Assembly: GCA_019915135.1 (NCBI GenBank)
Contig: JAHLMK010000005.1
Coordinates: 1,984,001 to 2,048,000, forward strand
Direction: 5' to 3'
DNA length: 64,000 nucleotides
Origin: Strobilurus pachycystidiatus
Taxonomy: Eukaryota > Basidiomycota > Agaricomycetes > Agaricales > Physalacriaceae
Under the pieces are notes generated by a model. That model searched no databases, had not been told where the DNA came from, and saw only the letters and a program-made list of their open reading frames with translations. Position 1 is the stretch's first letter, and every line of letters starts with the position of its first letter. Shown here in pieces: positions 11,296 through 23,000 of the stretch. Both the position numbers and the translations under genes were made by a program.

Positions 11296-12483
11296 ATGCC
11301 GCCGAAAAGATCGTCAACTCGGGCCAACGTCTTGACCAGCAACACCCGCAGCAAAAGAAAGCTCTCGCACGAAGTCCGATCTGTTCTCTTGAATTCAAAG
11401 GGCCTGCCCGCCCTGCCCTACGAATTGCACATGGAGATTCTAGCACACTTCCCTTCTGTGCCGGTACCCTGCCTGGCTCTTCCATCATCGTATAATCGCG
11501 ACCGATTCGATGCCCTCCATGCATTGTCACATACTTGCAGTGCATTGCGGCATGTCTTCCACCGGCTCCTGTGGCACAGCGTAGAAGTGTGTGCCTCGCC
11601 GCGGGGTCCGGTGAAGGCGATAGCATTGGCAACAGAGCTGGTGTACCAGGCAGAAGTCGTCACTATCCGAGCGCCGTATTTTGCAGAACGTGTGCGGTAG
11701 GTTCCTTGATTGCATCCTTTATCAGCTCTCATTCAACGCACTTAGAATTTTCAATGTCGCTCTTTCAACATTCTCTGCCCCAACAGTGTACAGGGAATTT
11801 GTCCGCTGCCTCACCTTTCTTCCCAATCTACATACACTTCAAATATTGTCCTTTCCAGGCCAAGATAGGGAATCTAGTTACCGGAGATCTAGACTGGCTG
11901 GAAAGTGTCTTGTGGCCTTGAACGACGCCCTTCGGGGCGTCCATTTGCTTAGCATCACCACACTAACCCTCCCGATGACACTTGCCGCCGACATCGGCAT
12001 TCCTTTGCGAATGATCTTTCCCAACGTCCAATATCTAGCCCTCGGCGGTGAACGCAAAGACGTGGGTGCACTGCATGTGATCCCTCCCAGAATACACTCG
12101 TTACATTTTGGTTGCGTCTGTGGAATAGACTGGCTCAAATGTGCGTGTCTTGTATCTCTTTCCGAGTCTGCGGCTGCACCGCTCATTGAAACCTAGTCGT
12201 TGTTCATCACCGACGTTGTCCAGAGCTTCGCATTACGTGGCACATAAGCGTGCATGTGCGGCTTGCTCCTCTAAGGCAGCTCAAACATCTGCACACTATC
12301 CAGTTAGATACGATGAACTACTCGGAGGAAGATGGCGAACGCGCCATCGCAGAAGCGAAGTCGATCATTCGCGGGAATTTACACCAGAATGCTGATATGG
12401 AAAAGGGTGAAGTGCTGTTGTGGAAGGGGGGCGAGTTCATGAGACGGATCGAGGTTGTGCGGACGGAAATCTTGGAGGATTGA
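11296..12483 (+). CDS. F-box-like protein (360 aa, three exons)
   Basis: Exon 1 11296-11696, exon 2 11746-12140 and exon 3 12197-12483, joined by introns of 49 and 56 nt; phases close perfectly (1,083 nt, 361 codons with stop). The start MPPKRSSTRANVLTSNTRSK is basic; the F-box lies at residues ~37-85 (LPALPYELHMEILAHF ... HTCSALRHVFHRLLWHSVEV). The remainder has LRR-like strands (FVRCLTFLPNLHTLQIL, ITTLTLPMTL, LRQLKHLHTIQLD) and ends in a charged helix (RRIEVVRTEILED). Probable SCF substrate adaptor with unknown target. It follows the other F-box gene in the same orientation, but sequence similarity outside the F-box is not evident, so recent tandem duplication is not indicated. Confidence 0.82.
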
Positions 12484-13208
12484 ATATTGAAGCGTCAAAT
12501 GGAACCTCTGATCTATCCTACTTATGTACTGATAGTAAAGTTCATTCAAAGCAAGTGGTTGTCTCAGTAAGCGAGCGACAGCCTGAGGAAAGAACGTAGC
12601 ATACGATTACGGATGGTATTACAGTATCCATGCGCCTATGTCTAGAGCTAAGACTCAGATCGTCGCGCGCCGTCACAGGTCACCTACGTGCATATCCTCG
12701 TTTAGCAAATTAGCAATTCAACGCGCCACTAACAATACTGTCTTCCAGAGACCGACGCTCTTTGCACCTGACGAGGGAGCGGACGCACTGACTGTCGCCG
12801 TGCTTGATTGCCTGTCCTTTCTTCTTACTTTCGCACCCCGCGTTACCCCTTCCTTTCTTCGATGGGACGAACAATCTTCGCTTTCAAAAAACCTTTTCAT
12901 CTCTGGAAGATCATAATGTGGACAGGATGTTCACGGCCGTTGTGTCATCCTGCCACAGCTATACGCATCCGATACTCAATTGGTTCATTTCTCCGGGCCG
13001 ACACGCCTCTTCCTCACATGCGGTGACTCAGAGAAAAGCTATTGAAGATTGAATGTGCCACTAAATAGAAAAGATCAGCGAGAGACACCACAAGCGGGCC
13101 TTCAAACGGTGAATTCTATCAATCACAGGAATTTCGACATGAAGTACACACAAAGTTCGGTCCGCATCCAGCTGCTAATGTACGTAATTTCAAGAACAGA
13201 CGAGAAAC
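12484..13208. other. Intergenic with one palindromic repeat copy
   Basis: Holds a 41-bp imperfect palindrome at 12917-12957, preceded by a CAAAAAACC tract as in the copies near 6350 and 6880. No gene is supported; short open frames here do not splice. Confidence 0.5.
12917..12957. repeat. Dispersed palindromic repeat, best copy
   Basis: TGTGGACAGGATG at the left pairs with CATCCTGCCACA at the right around a central CGGCCG-type core. Related copies: ~6349-6391, ~6875-6910, ~7152-7187, with diverged forms at ~6478-6520 and ~7319-7360. RNA or cruciform formation is inferred, not shown. Confidence 0.7.
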
Positions 13209-14123
13209 TCAAGCAAATTCGATCTTTCGGCATGTCAGCGGATTGCTTTTCACGACTCTTTTATGCTGCCCCCGCTTAGAACCTGTGGGATACTGGCACG
13301 GGAGATCCCTCCTGGTGCATTGGCTACAATAGCAAAGAGTCAGTGATTCAGAAACTAAGAAGGTGCAAGGATTAGGGATGGGGACGTACTTGCACGGGCC
13401 GTCATCGGAAGGTCTCCCACACCCAATTTTACGGGACCTGCAGAAATAGCACGCCAGAGTGTGGCCCTGGCCTTGGGGCTTGCACGACTCGCGAGAGCGT
13501 TTGCGTTGGGACGCAGGCTGGAGAGAACGATCCATGGACATGGACATGGAAGCGACGTGTGGCGCAAATTCGGTGTAGGACGAACGTGGGAGAGGCGGGG
13601 GCTGAGAAGAGGCCTCCTCAATGAAAGACCCGGAGCCTGTGTAGTCGAAGTATCCAGGCGGTACAGTGTGAATATTCGGATCGACCTGCATCATTGGATT
13701 TAGAGTACTATCAGTTGACGATTCGCAAGATAGGATTCGCCTACTAACATGTACATATGACTCGATGTTTGCGATTGATGGAGAGGTAATCGGCTCCTGG
13801 TTGTAGAGGTGATATCCGTCGCGTTCTTGATGAGGAGCCATGACCTGAATGAGATCTCGTATTAGACTGCGAGTCCGCCAACATAGGTAGGCCCTGACCG
13901 AGCGAGGTCCTACTTGGTACAAGGCGGAAGCCTTGGTTTTCGTTGGAGGCGTCAATGAGTCCGAGTCGACGCCTGGCTCGCACTTGAAGGGAGAGCCCGA
14001 CCAAGACCAAGGCGACTGATACTGGTCCAGAAACTCGGGTGGCGTTAGATTATCCACTGACCTCGCAGTCAAGTTTGTGACTGCATAGGTAGGTGCAGGC
14101 ACGGGCGCGTAATACTGGGACAT
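13209..14123 (-). CDS. Zn2Cys6 zinc-cluster protein (236 aa)
   Basis: Exons 14123-13914, 13844-13755, 13685-13390 and 13323-13209; introns of 69, 69 and 66 nt. All are multiples of three, so an unspliced frame is also open, but splice signals are good and removing the last intron completes the zinc cluster. The binuclear cluster CX2CX6CX8CX2CX6C (CYFCRSRKIGC ... CNQCTRRDLPC) lies at residues ~174-203, near the C-terminus, followed by basic residues (SKRGQHKR) typical of the DNA-binding linker. The N-terminal ~170 residues are rich in S, P, Y and Q with no fungal-specific TF domain, so this is a short zinc-cluster factor with an inverted layout (cluster at the C-terminal end), a form common in Agaricomycetes. 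Targets unknown. Start chosen at the first in-frame ATG. Confidence 0.8.
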   Translation of the reverse strand: MSQYYAPVPAPTYAVTNLTARSVDNLTPPEFLDQYQSPWSWSGSPFKCEPGVDSDSLTPPTKTKASALYQVGPRSVRAYLCWRTRSLIRDLIQVMAPHQERDGYHLYNQEPITSPSIANIESYVHVSRRILSCESSTDSTLNPMMQVDPNIHTVPPGYFDYTGSGSFIEEASSQPPPLPRSSYTEFAPHVASMSMSMDRSLQPASQRKRSRESCKPQGQGHTLACYFCRSRKIGCGRPSDDGPCKYVPIPNPCTFLVSESLTLCYCSQCTRRDLPCQYPTGSKRGQHKRVVKSNPLTCRKIEFA

Positions 14124-14168
14124 GCTGGGGCGGAAGAAAAGCAAAGCGCCAGACACATGAAGCTCTCT

Positions 14169-14381
14169 TTATGAGGGCCATAACGACCTCGGCGGGGAGT
14201 TTCCTGTATTCCTTTTGGCTTCGTGTTCTATTGCCTGGAGTAGACTTTCTGTATTGCCCACCAATTGTCGACCGAGGGTACCAAGTTTCGTTCGAGTCGT
14301 AATCATGATCCGCGAAGTCACAGGTTGCGAGTCCGGCGCCATTTTCGGTTGAATGACAGTCGAGTAGCGAGCTTTCGTCAT
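14169..14381 (-). CDS. Small 70-aa ORF upstream of the zinc-cluster gene
   Basis: ATG at 14381, stop at 14169, ending 45 bp before the zinc-cluster ATG at 14123 on the same strand. Basic protein (MTKARYSTVIQPKMAPDSQP...). It could be an upstream ORF in the leader of the zinc-cluster mRNA, a separate small gene, or chance. No family recognised. Confidence 0.3.
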   Translation of the reverse strand: MTKARYSTVIQPKMAPDSQPVTSRIMITTRTKLGTLGRQLVGNTESLLQAIEHEAKRNTGNSPPRSLWPS

Positions 14382-14988
14382 AGGCAGGAATAGAGAGCTT
14401 TAGAGACTAGAGTTAGGCATCAAGATTGTCAGTAAGATTCAAGTTGATAGACTTGTTCCCCTCGGCGATGCAGCCGAGATCGAGAAGTGAAATAGGTGGG
14501 ATGCTCTGGCTAAATGGGACAACGTTCAGTTTGCCTTCGAGTACTAGCGTAAAGCAACGAGCTGACATGGGAGATTATGAGCCTTTTTAGCGAGATGTGC
14601 GAGTATGGAAATCACACAACATGCAAGTCCAGGGACTACGAGTCACCAGTGGGCAAGAAAAGATGTGTTCCAAAGGGCAGTGTTAGATGGACCCTAGAGT
14701 TATATTGAGCTCTGACGATTCAATCGGAAGAACCGAGAGAGGCTCACTTTGCGAGGTTCAGATCCAGAGCCGAACATCTGGTAATGTGAAGTATGATGTA
14801 AAGTCGTCACTCGCGGGAAGATTTCGAAATACGACGAGACTCAAATGTTGGGTAGATGTGGAAAATGCACGATGGACATGTTGACGCGCAAGCGACATAA
14901 TTGCGTCGGCTGAACGAGCTGCGAGTTCGTCCGCAGTACTGACTGGCATTAGAGTGCGACGGCTGGAGGTGGGCAACCGGAAGCCACC
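14382..14988. other. No supported gene
   Basis: Short overlapping frames only. Likely shared upstream region of the zinc-cluster gene (minus) and the tRNA gene (plus). Confidence 0.4.
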
Positions 14989-15073
14989 GGCCTGATGGTC
15001 TAGTAGTATGATTCCTTGTTAGGGTGCATGCACTGTTTCGAGGAGGTCCCGGGTTCAATTCCCGGTCAGGCCC
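14989..15073 (+). tRNA. tRNA-Pro(AGG) with a 13-nt intron
   Basis: The acceptor stem GGCCTGA pairs with TCAGGCC (15066-15072), with C at the discriminator position. The D-arm/A box is TGGTCTAGTAGTATGA, the anticodon stem CCTTG/CGAGG (one G-U), the loop TTAGGG..T with anticodon AGG, and the T-arm/B box GGTTCAATTCC. Thirteen extra bases follow position 37, the usual place for nuclear tRNA introns. The fold is complete. Wobble A34 would be read as inosine, giving a CCN-reading tRNA-Pro. It sits 110 bp from the left end of the hAT-like element; before that insertion it lay ~190 bp upstream of the LCB1 ATG. Confidence 0.93.
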
Positions 15074-15449
15074 ATATTCCACCGTTGGTTAACATTTTTT
15101 TTGGGATTCGAATGAATAGTAAAACTCAAATGGACATTGGAGAGCTCAGGAGTCAGAGGATTCTTGGCTGAGGGCTCCAGACTAGGGTGGCGAAGTATAC
15201 CCCCCCTCCGGTATCTTACCAGTATTTTACCAACCCCTCCGGACCCCCCAGGTATCAATACGGTAAGTTACCGTCCAATAGTCACATGACTATTTCACGT
15301 GATGCTTGTGGCGCATTTTCTGCCCCAGCCCAAAATGACATGATATTTTTGTTCCTGCTCCTCAGAATCATCATACTTGAGGCTATGTCACTGATTTCAA
15401 GTTCTAACTGTCAAGCACTACTTTCTCTGGATATTGGCGATATACTGTA

Positions 15450-15660
15450 AAAAAATTGTTTTTAATTTCACTACTTACTTTTTTGGCGGGGAGCGCCACA
15501 GATTGACCCTGAACACACTTTCTTGACCTTTTCCCACTTGTGAGTTCTTTGTCTCACTTTGTCGGCAAGATTTTTCACTTTGGAATCCTATTCCGCACTT
15601 TGACGTCGGATTCCCACTTTGACGTGTTGATTCGGCACTTTGGTTTGTCGCCACATCACA
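15450..15660 (+). repeat. Left subterminal CACTTTG repeats of the hAT-like element
   Basis: At least six spaced copies of (C/T)CACTTTG or close variants (e.g. TCTCACTTTGTC, TTCACTTTGGAA, CCCACTTTGACG, GGCACTTTGGTT). The reverse complement of 47930-48080 shows the same spacing and motif after a similar poly-A/T tract (AAAAAAATTGTTTTT versus AAAAAAACTATTTGC). Confidence 0.75.
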
Positions 15661-16289
15661 TGATTCGGTCATCGGCTTCCTGTGTCGGGATTTGCCCGGC
15701 ACAGTCCTCTTAGGATATCCCGACAAGCGCGCTATGGGACGGCAATATTGCTGCCGACTCTACTTGATACCGAGGGATCTCCTCAATTGGACTTGCTTAA
15801 CTTCCGGTCCCCTTATCTTATTAAGTCTTGAGGATGCAAACGGTGTATGTGTCAAGCAAGACCTTTAGTCTAGCTAGAACACATAAGATTGGAGGCTTTT
15901 ATAGTCAGTGTCTCAATACTGGAGTATGTCGACGACTGTATATGTTATATGAGCAGTCACGTAGATGTCCGTGGTATGTATAGACAGTATGATACTCAGT
16001 AGCACTGCCAAAAAAGATATGCTATGGCTATCGACAGAGTACCGAGAGACTACACTTCACTCACGATAATCACCTCTGCCCAAACTCACACTCGTTGCCG
16101 CCGTATTTGCCTATTGTTACCTGGATCTCGTTATTGTGGCTGTCGTCCCGTTGACTTCCTTCTCGCAAACGCTGGCCATGCCCGTTATGCCTGTGCTCAT
16201 TGTCGCCGGGTTAGCGCTTGTTGTTGCGTGGTAGGTCGGTCTGATCATCAGATTCCCGTCTTCATCGTGTCTTCTTCAAGATGGTACGC
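15661..16289. other. hAT-like left arm interior, no gene supported
   Basis: No transposase. A ~54-codon stretch around 16078-16230 is strikingly hydrophobic when translated, but it lacks a start and is bounded by stops, so I do not call it a gene. The giant LTR element begins at 16290. Confidence 0.4.
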
Positions 16290-16982
16290 TGTCACTACGC
16301 GAAAGAACTGCACTCAAAAAGCATTATTGGCAAACTACAAAATGATATTCAACGAAAAACTACACAGAGTCAATTATGTAATATTCCTTATTAGGGCATG
16401 AACGCCATGACTCAACCACAGAACGCGCCGGAACATTCCGGAACATGTCGGAACATTCCGGAAAAGGCAAGAAAGGACTATTGAGTCAGTATGAGTCAGT
16501 ATCAGTCAATTGTAGTCATAGATCTATTTATAGAATGTAGTCAGTAGTACTATATAAGGGAGCTGAATCGGACCAAAAGGACGTCAGCTACCCCAATACA
16601 CAGCTTAGCTCTCAAACTCAGAACGCATTCTCATAAGCCTAAAGACAAGATAATATCATTATCAAAGTTAATTACAGCTTCCTCGCACACGCTTCTAATC
16701 GAAGAACAAGAATTCAAGCAAGTCAAGCAAGTCAATCAAGTCAAGCAAGTTCCGCAAGTCAAGCAAGTTTCGTAAGCCAAGCAAGTCAAGTTATACAAGT
16801 CAAGCAAGTTATCGTATTAAGGTGTTTAGAAGACTACAACGGTAGTCAGGCTAGCCCTTCAAGCAAGTCAAGTCAAGAATTGTACGCACATCACAAGTCA
16901 CCTAAAGCTATCTCGATAGCTCTCTACCCACCAAACTCAACTGTCACCCAGGATCTGTTCGAAACACTTCCGTACCGTGACA
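16290..16982 (+). repeat. Left LTR of the giant element
   Basis: Starts TGTCACTACGCG, ends CCGTACCGTGACA. U3 holds stress-type sites (separate entry); a TATA box TATATAAGG lies at 16551-16559. Downstream, in the presumed R/U5, 16714-16810 is a run of degenerate AAGTCAAGC units. Confidence 0.95.
16408..16498 (+). promoter_or_regulatory. Heat-shock element array and TGASTCA sites in U3
   Basis: From 16421 there are five GAA units at exact 10-bp spacing (16421, 16431, 16441, 16451, 16461), with inverted TTC units midway at 16436-16438 and 16456-16458. This gives two perfect GAAnnTTCnnGAA modules joined through one degenerate unit. TGACTCA at 16408-16414 and TGAGTCA at 16482-16488 and 16492-16498 match Gcn4/AP-1-type bZIP sites. 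All lie 50-145 bp upstream of the TATA box. The right LTR has the same array (GAA units from 36489). Binding by heat-shock factor or bZIP factors is inferred from these consensus sites. Confidence 0.75.
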
Positions 16983-16988
16983 TTAATT

Positions 16989-17006
16989 TGGAGCCCACCG
17001 CGAGGG
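16989..17006 (+). other. Putative tRNA primer-binding site of the giant element
   Basis: TGGAGCCCACCGCGAGGG starts 6 nt after the left LTR. TGG pairs with a tRNA 3' CCA end and the stretch would fit a tRNA ending ..GGTGGGCTCCA. Which tRNA was not determined. Confidence 0.6.
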
Positions 17007-17038
17007 GGTAAATCACCCTTTTGCACCACAAACTTTCT

Positions 17039-20000
17039 ATGCAACAAAGTACCTCAGACTTTCCGTCTGCAGTAGAGTCACCAGAATCATCAGTAGCAAC
17101 TTCACCAGAGGAACGCTATCAACCACCCATTGATCCAGCTGAGTTACAAGAACAAATATCAGCCTTGAATAATCTGCACAGTGCATTTTATTCCACACAA
17201 CCCCAATCAAACTCTAGACACACCAGTTCCTCATCAGAAACTTCATTGTCTATCACAGATTCACATTCACCAACCGCAAACATGGCACTACCACTTCGAA
17301 CCCCAGCCGATATCCCTATGGGAAACACCCGTGATGCAATTAAGACATTCAAAGGCCAACCCCGTGACCTTAAGCCTTTCTTTAAAAGACTTGAGCGTCT
17401 ATTCCAACGATACGCAGTCAACACTAATAGGGAGAAAGTTGACACCATGATTGAATATATGGCACCCAAAGTGGTTAAATTTCTAGAAGGATGCAGTCAC
17501 TATCAAACTCCCCACTATGACTTGTTAAAAGATGACATTATGGAATATTATGATGTGGATAAAATCAATAATTACTATCAGCCAAAACATCTTAAAAAAT
17601 TAACAAGCGAGTGGAGACATAGAACCATTCATCGACTAGATCAATGGAAGAAATATCGTCGGGAATTTGTAACCATAGCAGGCTGGCTACAAGGTCAGGA
17701 CAAGCTAACAAATGAAGACTATAATGCATACTTCTGGCACGGAATACATAAGCGGCTGCGAAAAGATATTGAAAAAATTCATATCTCACGAGACCCCACA
17801 GCAGATCTGTCCCAAGCCTTTGCACACGAAACAGTGAACCAGATTGCCAGAACAATCTTAGAACGCAACAGGTTTGAATATAATCTGGCCGACACAGACT
17901 CTGAAACAGATTCAGACAGCCCACAAACAGCCACTGAATCAGAAGAAGACAATAGCGACTCAGACACTGATACTTCCAGTCGAGAAAAACGGCATAAAAC
18001 CAAACGACGGCTGCAATTGGCCTTGAAAGAAAAGAAAAGAATAAACTTTCAAGCCGATTCAAGCGAGAATAAGAAGACCGAAGTCAACAAGGAACCAGAA
18101 GGGTTAGACGATATCATACATCGTTTAGGGAAACTATCCATTGATGACCCACAATATGCTATTCACTATTCCTCCTTGTATTATCAGGCATTACAGCTTA
18201 ACCCAGAAGCCGCACGAATTTTAGCCATGCCACCGACAACCCCTAATATAAATAGGACCCAAGGAACCTCAGGATACTATATGCCAAAAATACAGCCCGG
18301 TTATAGACCTGCACCCAATCAGAATACAGCTCAATACACACCACAGTATATATCTCCAAGCAATAATCAGCAATACACGCCACAAAGTGCGCCACAAATC
18401 ACGCCACAAAGGGCACCACAGTCCATGGCAAGAAACACTACCTGTTATGGATGTGATGATCCTAATCACACTATTCGTGACTGTCCTATCATTCGGGAAA
18501 TGATAGCAAAGAATCAAATAGCCCAGAAACCTGATGGGAGAGTAGTAATGACAGACGGTGGACCCATAATGCGTTACAGTAACGAGAACATGGCACGGGC
18601 AGCTCTTCGCCAGATAGCAAGCCAAAACAGTCAAAAACAAGGCCCCGCCACTTCTTATATTGAAGAAGTACCCTCAAGTCACTACGGAGCAAATTATATT
18701 GAACTTGCTAGTTCAGACAATGATGAAAGTCAGATATTCCTGGGAACAGATAATGGCGCACCCACCACCCAAGACAAAACAGAGATAGAAATCAGCTCAG
18801 AGGAAGAAGAATATCCCTCATACTGGGTAAGCAACAAAGGAAACACATATACCGCAGATCGACCAAAAAGAGCTATAACCCGTAGTGCTAGAGCCAAGGC
18901 TATGGAAGATCAATTCAAACCCCCAAATACATCCACCAGTCAAAAAGCCAAGCAAAAGGAGAACACGAAGCCTGTGAATTACAAAAAAGAAAACTCTGCC
19001 AAAATGCCAGTAGTAATTCCAAACCCAAAGCAGTTCCCTGAGCCCATACCTGTAGACGCGCGACTACCTATCAGAGTGGACCGTACAGAGAACATAGCCA
19101 TGGATGTTGAACCTCGAGAAATCACAAAACCATCAGAACCGGCCAATGCAATAAAGGAGAAGATGCTAGAGGAACAACCCAAAAGATCCAAAGGTCCAAA
19201 ACGGGAATCAGAGGTAAGCAAAATGACTGACAAATCAGACTTGATAAAGATAATTCTTAATACGGATATAACTTTGAAAATGTTTGAACTATTAGGCGCA
19301 TCACAAGATATCAGCGAAGCGCTGGCTGACTTATTAAAGAAAAGGAACCATCGTGCAGAGTTATCTGTGAATGAGAGTCAAGGAAAAGAAATTCCTGTAT
19401 TGTTGCAGGTAGAAGAAGTGTATGACAGAGGAGTATTAATCACCATACCTCTGTCAGCTAATGGAGTAAACGTAAATGCAATAGTGGACACTGGATCACA
19501 ACTTAACATAATCAAAAGGTCCGCGGCAGAAAATCTCGGACTAATAATTGATGATTCCGTTGTTACAACTATGCGTGACGCCAGTGGAAATAACACCCAA
19601 ATGCGCGGCTTCATACGCGAAGCTGAGTTTGCCCAAGGGGCTGGGCAAGTCAAAACCAAAGCAAATCTATTTGTCGGGCTTGAAACTTTTCCATTTGATC
19701 TGCTGCTCGGACGACCCTGGCAAAGAGGCAATCTCATATGTATAGATGAACGAAGTGAAGGAACTTACTTGTTATACAAGGACTCCCAAGATCCCACCGG
19801 GACAAGACGACATGTTTTCCGAGCGCTCGGGGTGCCAAAACCATCCGAATACCGACTGATGCGGGTTCATACCGAAGAAGAAGTCACGAGCGGATTCCAT
19901 GACTTAGCCGAAGGAACGTACGCAATATATGTGCCGTCGGATACCGGAATAGAGAGTGAGTCTGACACGGAGTCAGCCAACATGACTAGAATTGAATCAG

Positions 20001-23000
20001 AAGCACGACTCAGTGTAAACATGAGTGAATGCACCAAGGCTGCCGAGGAAAACGTCAGCAAAGCCGGAATAGGAAGACCCTTAGCAAAGGTCAGAGGGGC
20101 AGGACCGAGTACCGAGACTGAATCAAAGCAGCAGCAGACTCGAACATACCAAAGTATAATGGCATTCAGTATCGTTCTGACTGCAGTAGGAATAATACAA
20201 AGACTCACAGCGGCGGTGGCGAGACGCTTCGGAATGGGGAAGAAAGGGGATCCACAAGAGAATAAAGATACAGGAAAGAACGAGGAAAAAACCGCCGCCT
20301 CCAAGTCCACCATCAGAGAATCGGTCACACAACCACGAAACACGGCAATGGCCGGGCCGATCCTAACACGTCGGCCTAATGCCCACCACCACCAGCTATG
20401 CGAACATCCTGACAACACAGTCTTGACCAACGGGCACCCGTCCTCCGCTGTAGTACTTCCTACGGTGCAGAATGACGAAACCATCAAATCCTTCGTTTTT
20501 CCACAATACCCAATCGAAGGACCCACTTTTGGAGTCGAACGCACTCCCGATGGCCACATTTACCGGCTAGCAGAAATCCACCAGACGCTAGAGCACTCTA
20601 CCCAGAGTCGTTTCTGCCACCTTACACGCGGAGTTTACCAAGAGTCGCCGTTCCAACCCACAGAGATTCCTTCCAGTTACCAGCCCACCCAAATCTACGG
20701 GGAGAACTCTATCCATTTTCCCCCCGAACGAGCTCATGATCGAACGTACGAGTCAGGCCTCATACTCGGCGGGTCCCTTGTCCGAGGAGCTTGTCCGCCG
20801 TTCGTAGGCTACCTGTATTATCGCCTCAGTTATGGACCCGTTTTCCACAACGAACGCGCCGCAATGGAAGCCCGATATGATGAAGGGATGAAGGATGCCG
20901 AACTATGGGTGCAGCGAGTGAAGTCCTATGTGCCTTCGACAATGGCTACTAGTGGTGAGTCCAAAGATTTTAACGACCCAGGAACTTTTGTTGATAAACG
21001 GGCAGGGAGTCTGAAAGGCCTCCACGACGCGTGTACGCGACATCCCGGCGATCCCGCACCAACAGCTCCTGAAGTTGTCGAGCTGCCCAACGGTACCCAG
21101 CATGTCATTAAAGGCTCGATTTATCCCTACACCGACCTAAACGAACGTTCCCCACTGAACGACGACGACCTTCACCAGATACGAGTCAACATCATGAAGG
21201 TACAGTCTGCATACGCACGTGGAGACATGGAGACGGCGAATAACGAGACCGTGGAGAAGGCGGATTACCCATGCTTTCATTCATTCGAGGCGCGAGGGAT
21301 GGGCGCAGTCTTCCCCGCATACACAGGCGACCACGAAGACGCAGTGTCCGGAGTCATCTTTGGGGCACAACTACGTTGCGCGGGAGGCCAGATCAAGACG
21401 TCGCTGGTCTTCTGGACTATGATCCCTCTCCTTCCCAGCCTGAGGCCCGCCATGTGGGATCTCGACTGGGAACCTGGATCGATCGAAACCAATAATGGGT
21501 CCCACATAATTCCTACCCGCAGGCCTAATCTCAACTCTGACGACAAAGACGAAGACTATACTGATATCTCGTCAGATGAAGACGGTAAATCATTCCATAA
21601 AAAACCGAAATCTGAGACTCACAAGCTTTCAGACGAGGGCTATCGCCGGTACCGAGAAAACAGGCGACGAGGCAAACTTCCAGTCAGACCACTCACCACA
21701 CCATCCACCTCCCCTGTGTACGACACGTTCAAAGTCGTGGCAAAAGGGAAAATAGCTGAAATTATCTGGCTAGTATGCAGTGAAGTGCTGCGCTGGGGCG
21801 AGCCCGGACTCAGGAACCACGCACGTAGCCTATCAGCAGTCGGATGGTACCGCATTTTTTCAAAGTTAGCCGTACGCATGCCCCAGCAACGACGCATGGA
21901 AGAAACTTTTAGGAGCGCCGTTCTTCTTGACGCTCAAATTCACGCACCAGACAGAGAGCCGCACACTTCCCATGCATTCTGTTATCAAATCGATGCTTCT
22001 ACCTACAGCACACTAGCAGCCGACTTGATGAACTTAGGTTTTCACGTTGCCTCCAAACCCCGTTCCACTTCTGGCGAGATGGCTCCAAGCTGCCGAACCT
22101 CATTTACTCCAGCACCGTCGCGTCGCCCGGACTCCGTCGTAGAACCCCCGAAGCCTGACTTAGCCATCATTCAAGATATTTTGGCAGGTCTGTGCGGACA
22201 TCTTCGAGCCTACGAACGATTGCACGAGGAAGAACGAGCTCGTTACCCTTCTCCTTTTGAATTCATGTCCGTTCACGGACGCGTCTGGATAGCCCTCGAA
22301 TCGGTTCGACTCAATGAACAGGCTGTACTGCGAACGGGTGTGCTTTTGGACGCAGTATTCAAAACAGAGACAGGAGCGGAACTCATCGGGCCTGCTCTCA
22401 TCGCTATCGTGTACGGCGGGGAGCCTAGTACAGAGGCCGTCCAAGCCAAGGGACTGCTGTTGCCATCAGGCGAACCAACCGACGAACGTTTTGTCAAAGA
22501 AACCAGAGGAGATGTAGGAAATTTTGTACGCGCCGCCACTGGAAGCGAACTATGGGTTTCTGAAGATGCATACCCATCGTTGCTCGCCGGAACAATTGAT
22601 GAAGATGGGGTACCGCGATTCACTTCCTCTGATCCCCTAGCACCTGATTACAGGGGAGTAACATTCGAACGAGGCCATGTCTTTGCGCTGGGAACTCAAC
22701 AACGCACGATACGGTACTTCCGCCCCCTTCCTCATTATCTGAATATCTTCCATCTCGCTAAACCTCCGACCGACCGGTTATCCATGAAGGTACATAGGAA
22801 CGCCACCTACGACACCCGGCTGCATGTTTACCTACCCCCATTGTTGCGCAAACCGGGAATCATCTCCCCTGACTATACTGTTATTGATCCTTTACGTGAG
22901 CTCTTCGATTATATTAAAAAAGCAAATACTGAAACAACTTCAGAACGAGTGCTTAATCCGCCTAACAGTACCGAATGGGCCGCCCTTTGCGCCACTATAA

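Noticed and set aside
16024..16401. 125-codon + strand frame at the left edge of the giant element
   Set aside because: It runs across the hAT/LTR junction, so it cannot be an ancestral gene; the overlapping hydrophobic frame lacks a start.
16714..16810. CRISPR-like or minisatellite array of AAGTCAAGC units
   Set aside because: Units are short, degenerate and without spacers, lie inside the LTR R/U5, and the host is a eukaryote; treated as LTR low complexity.
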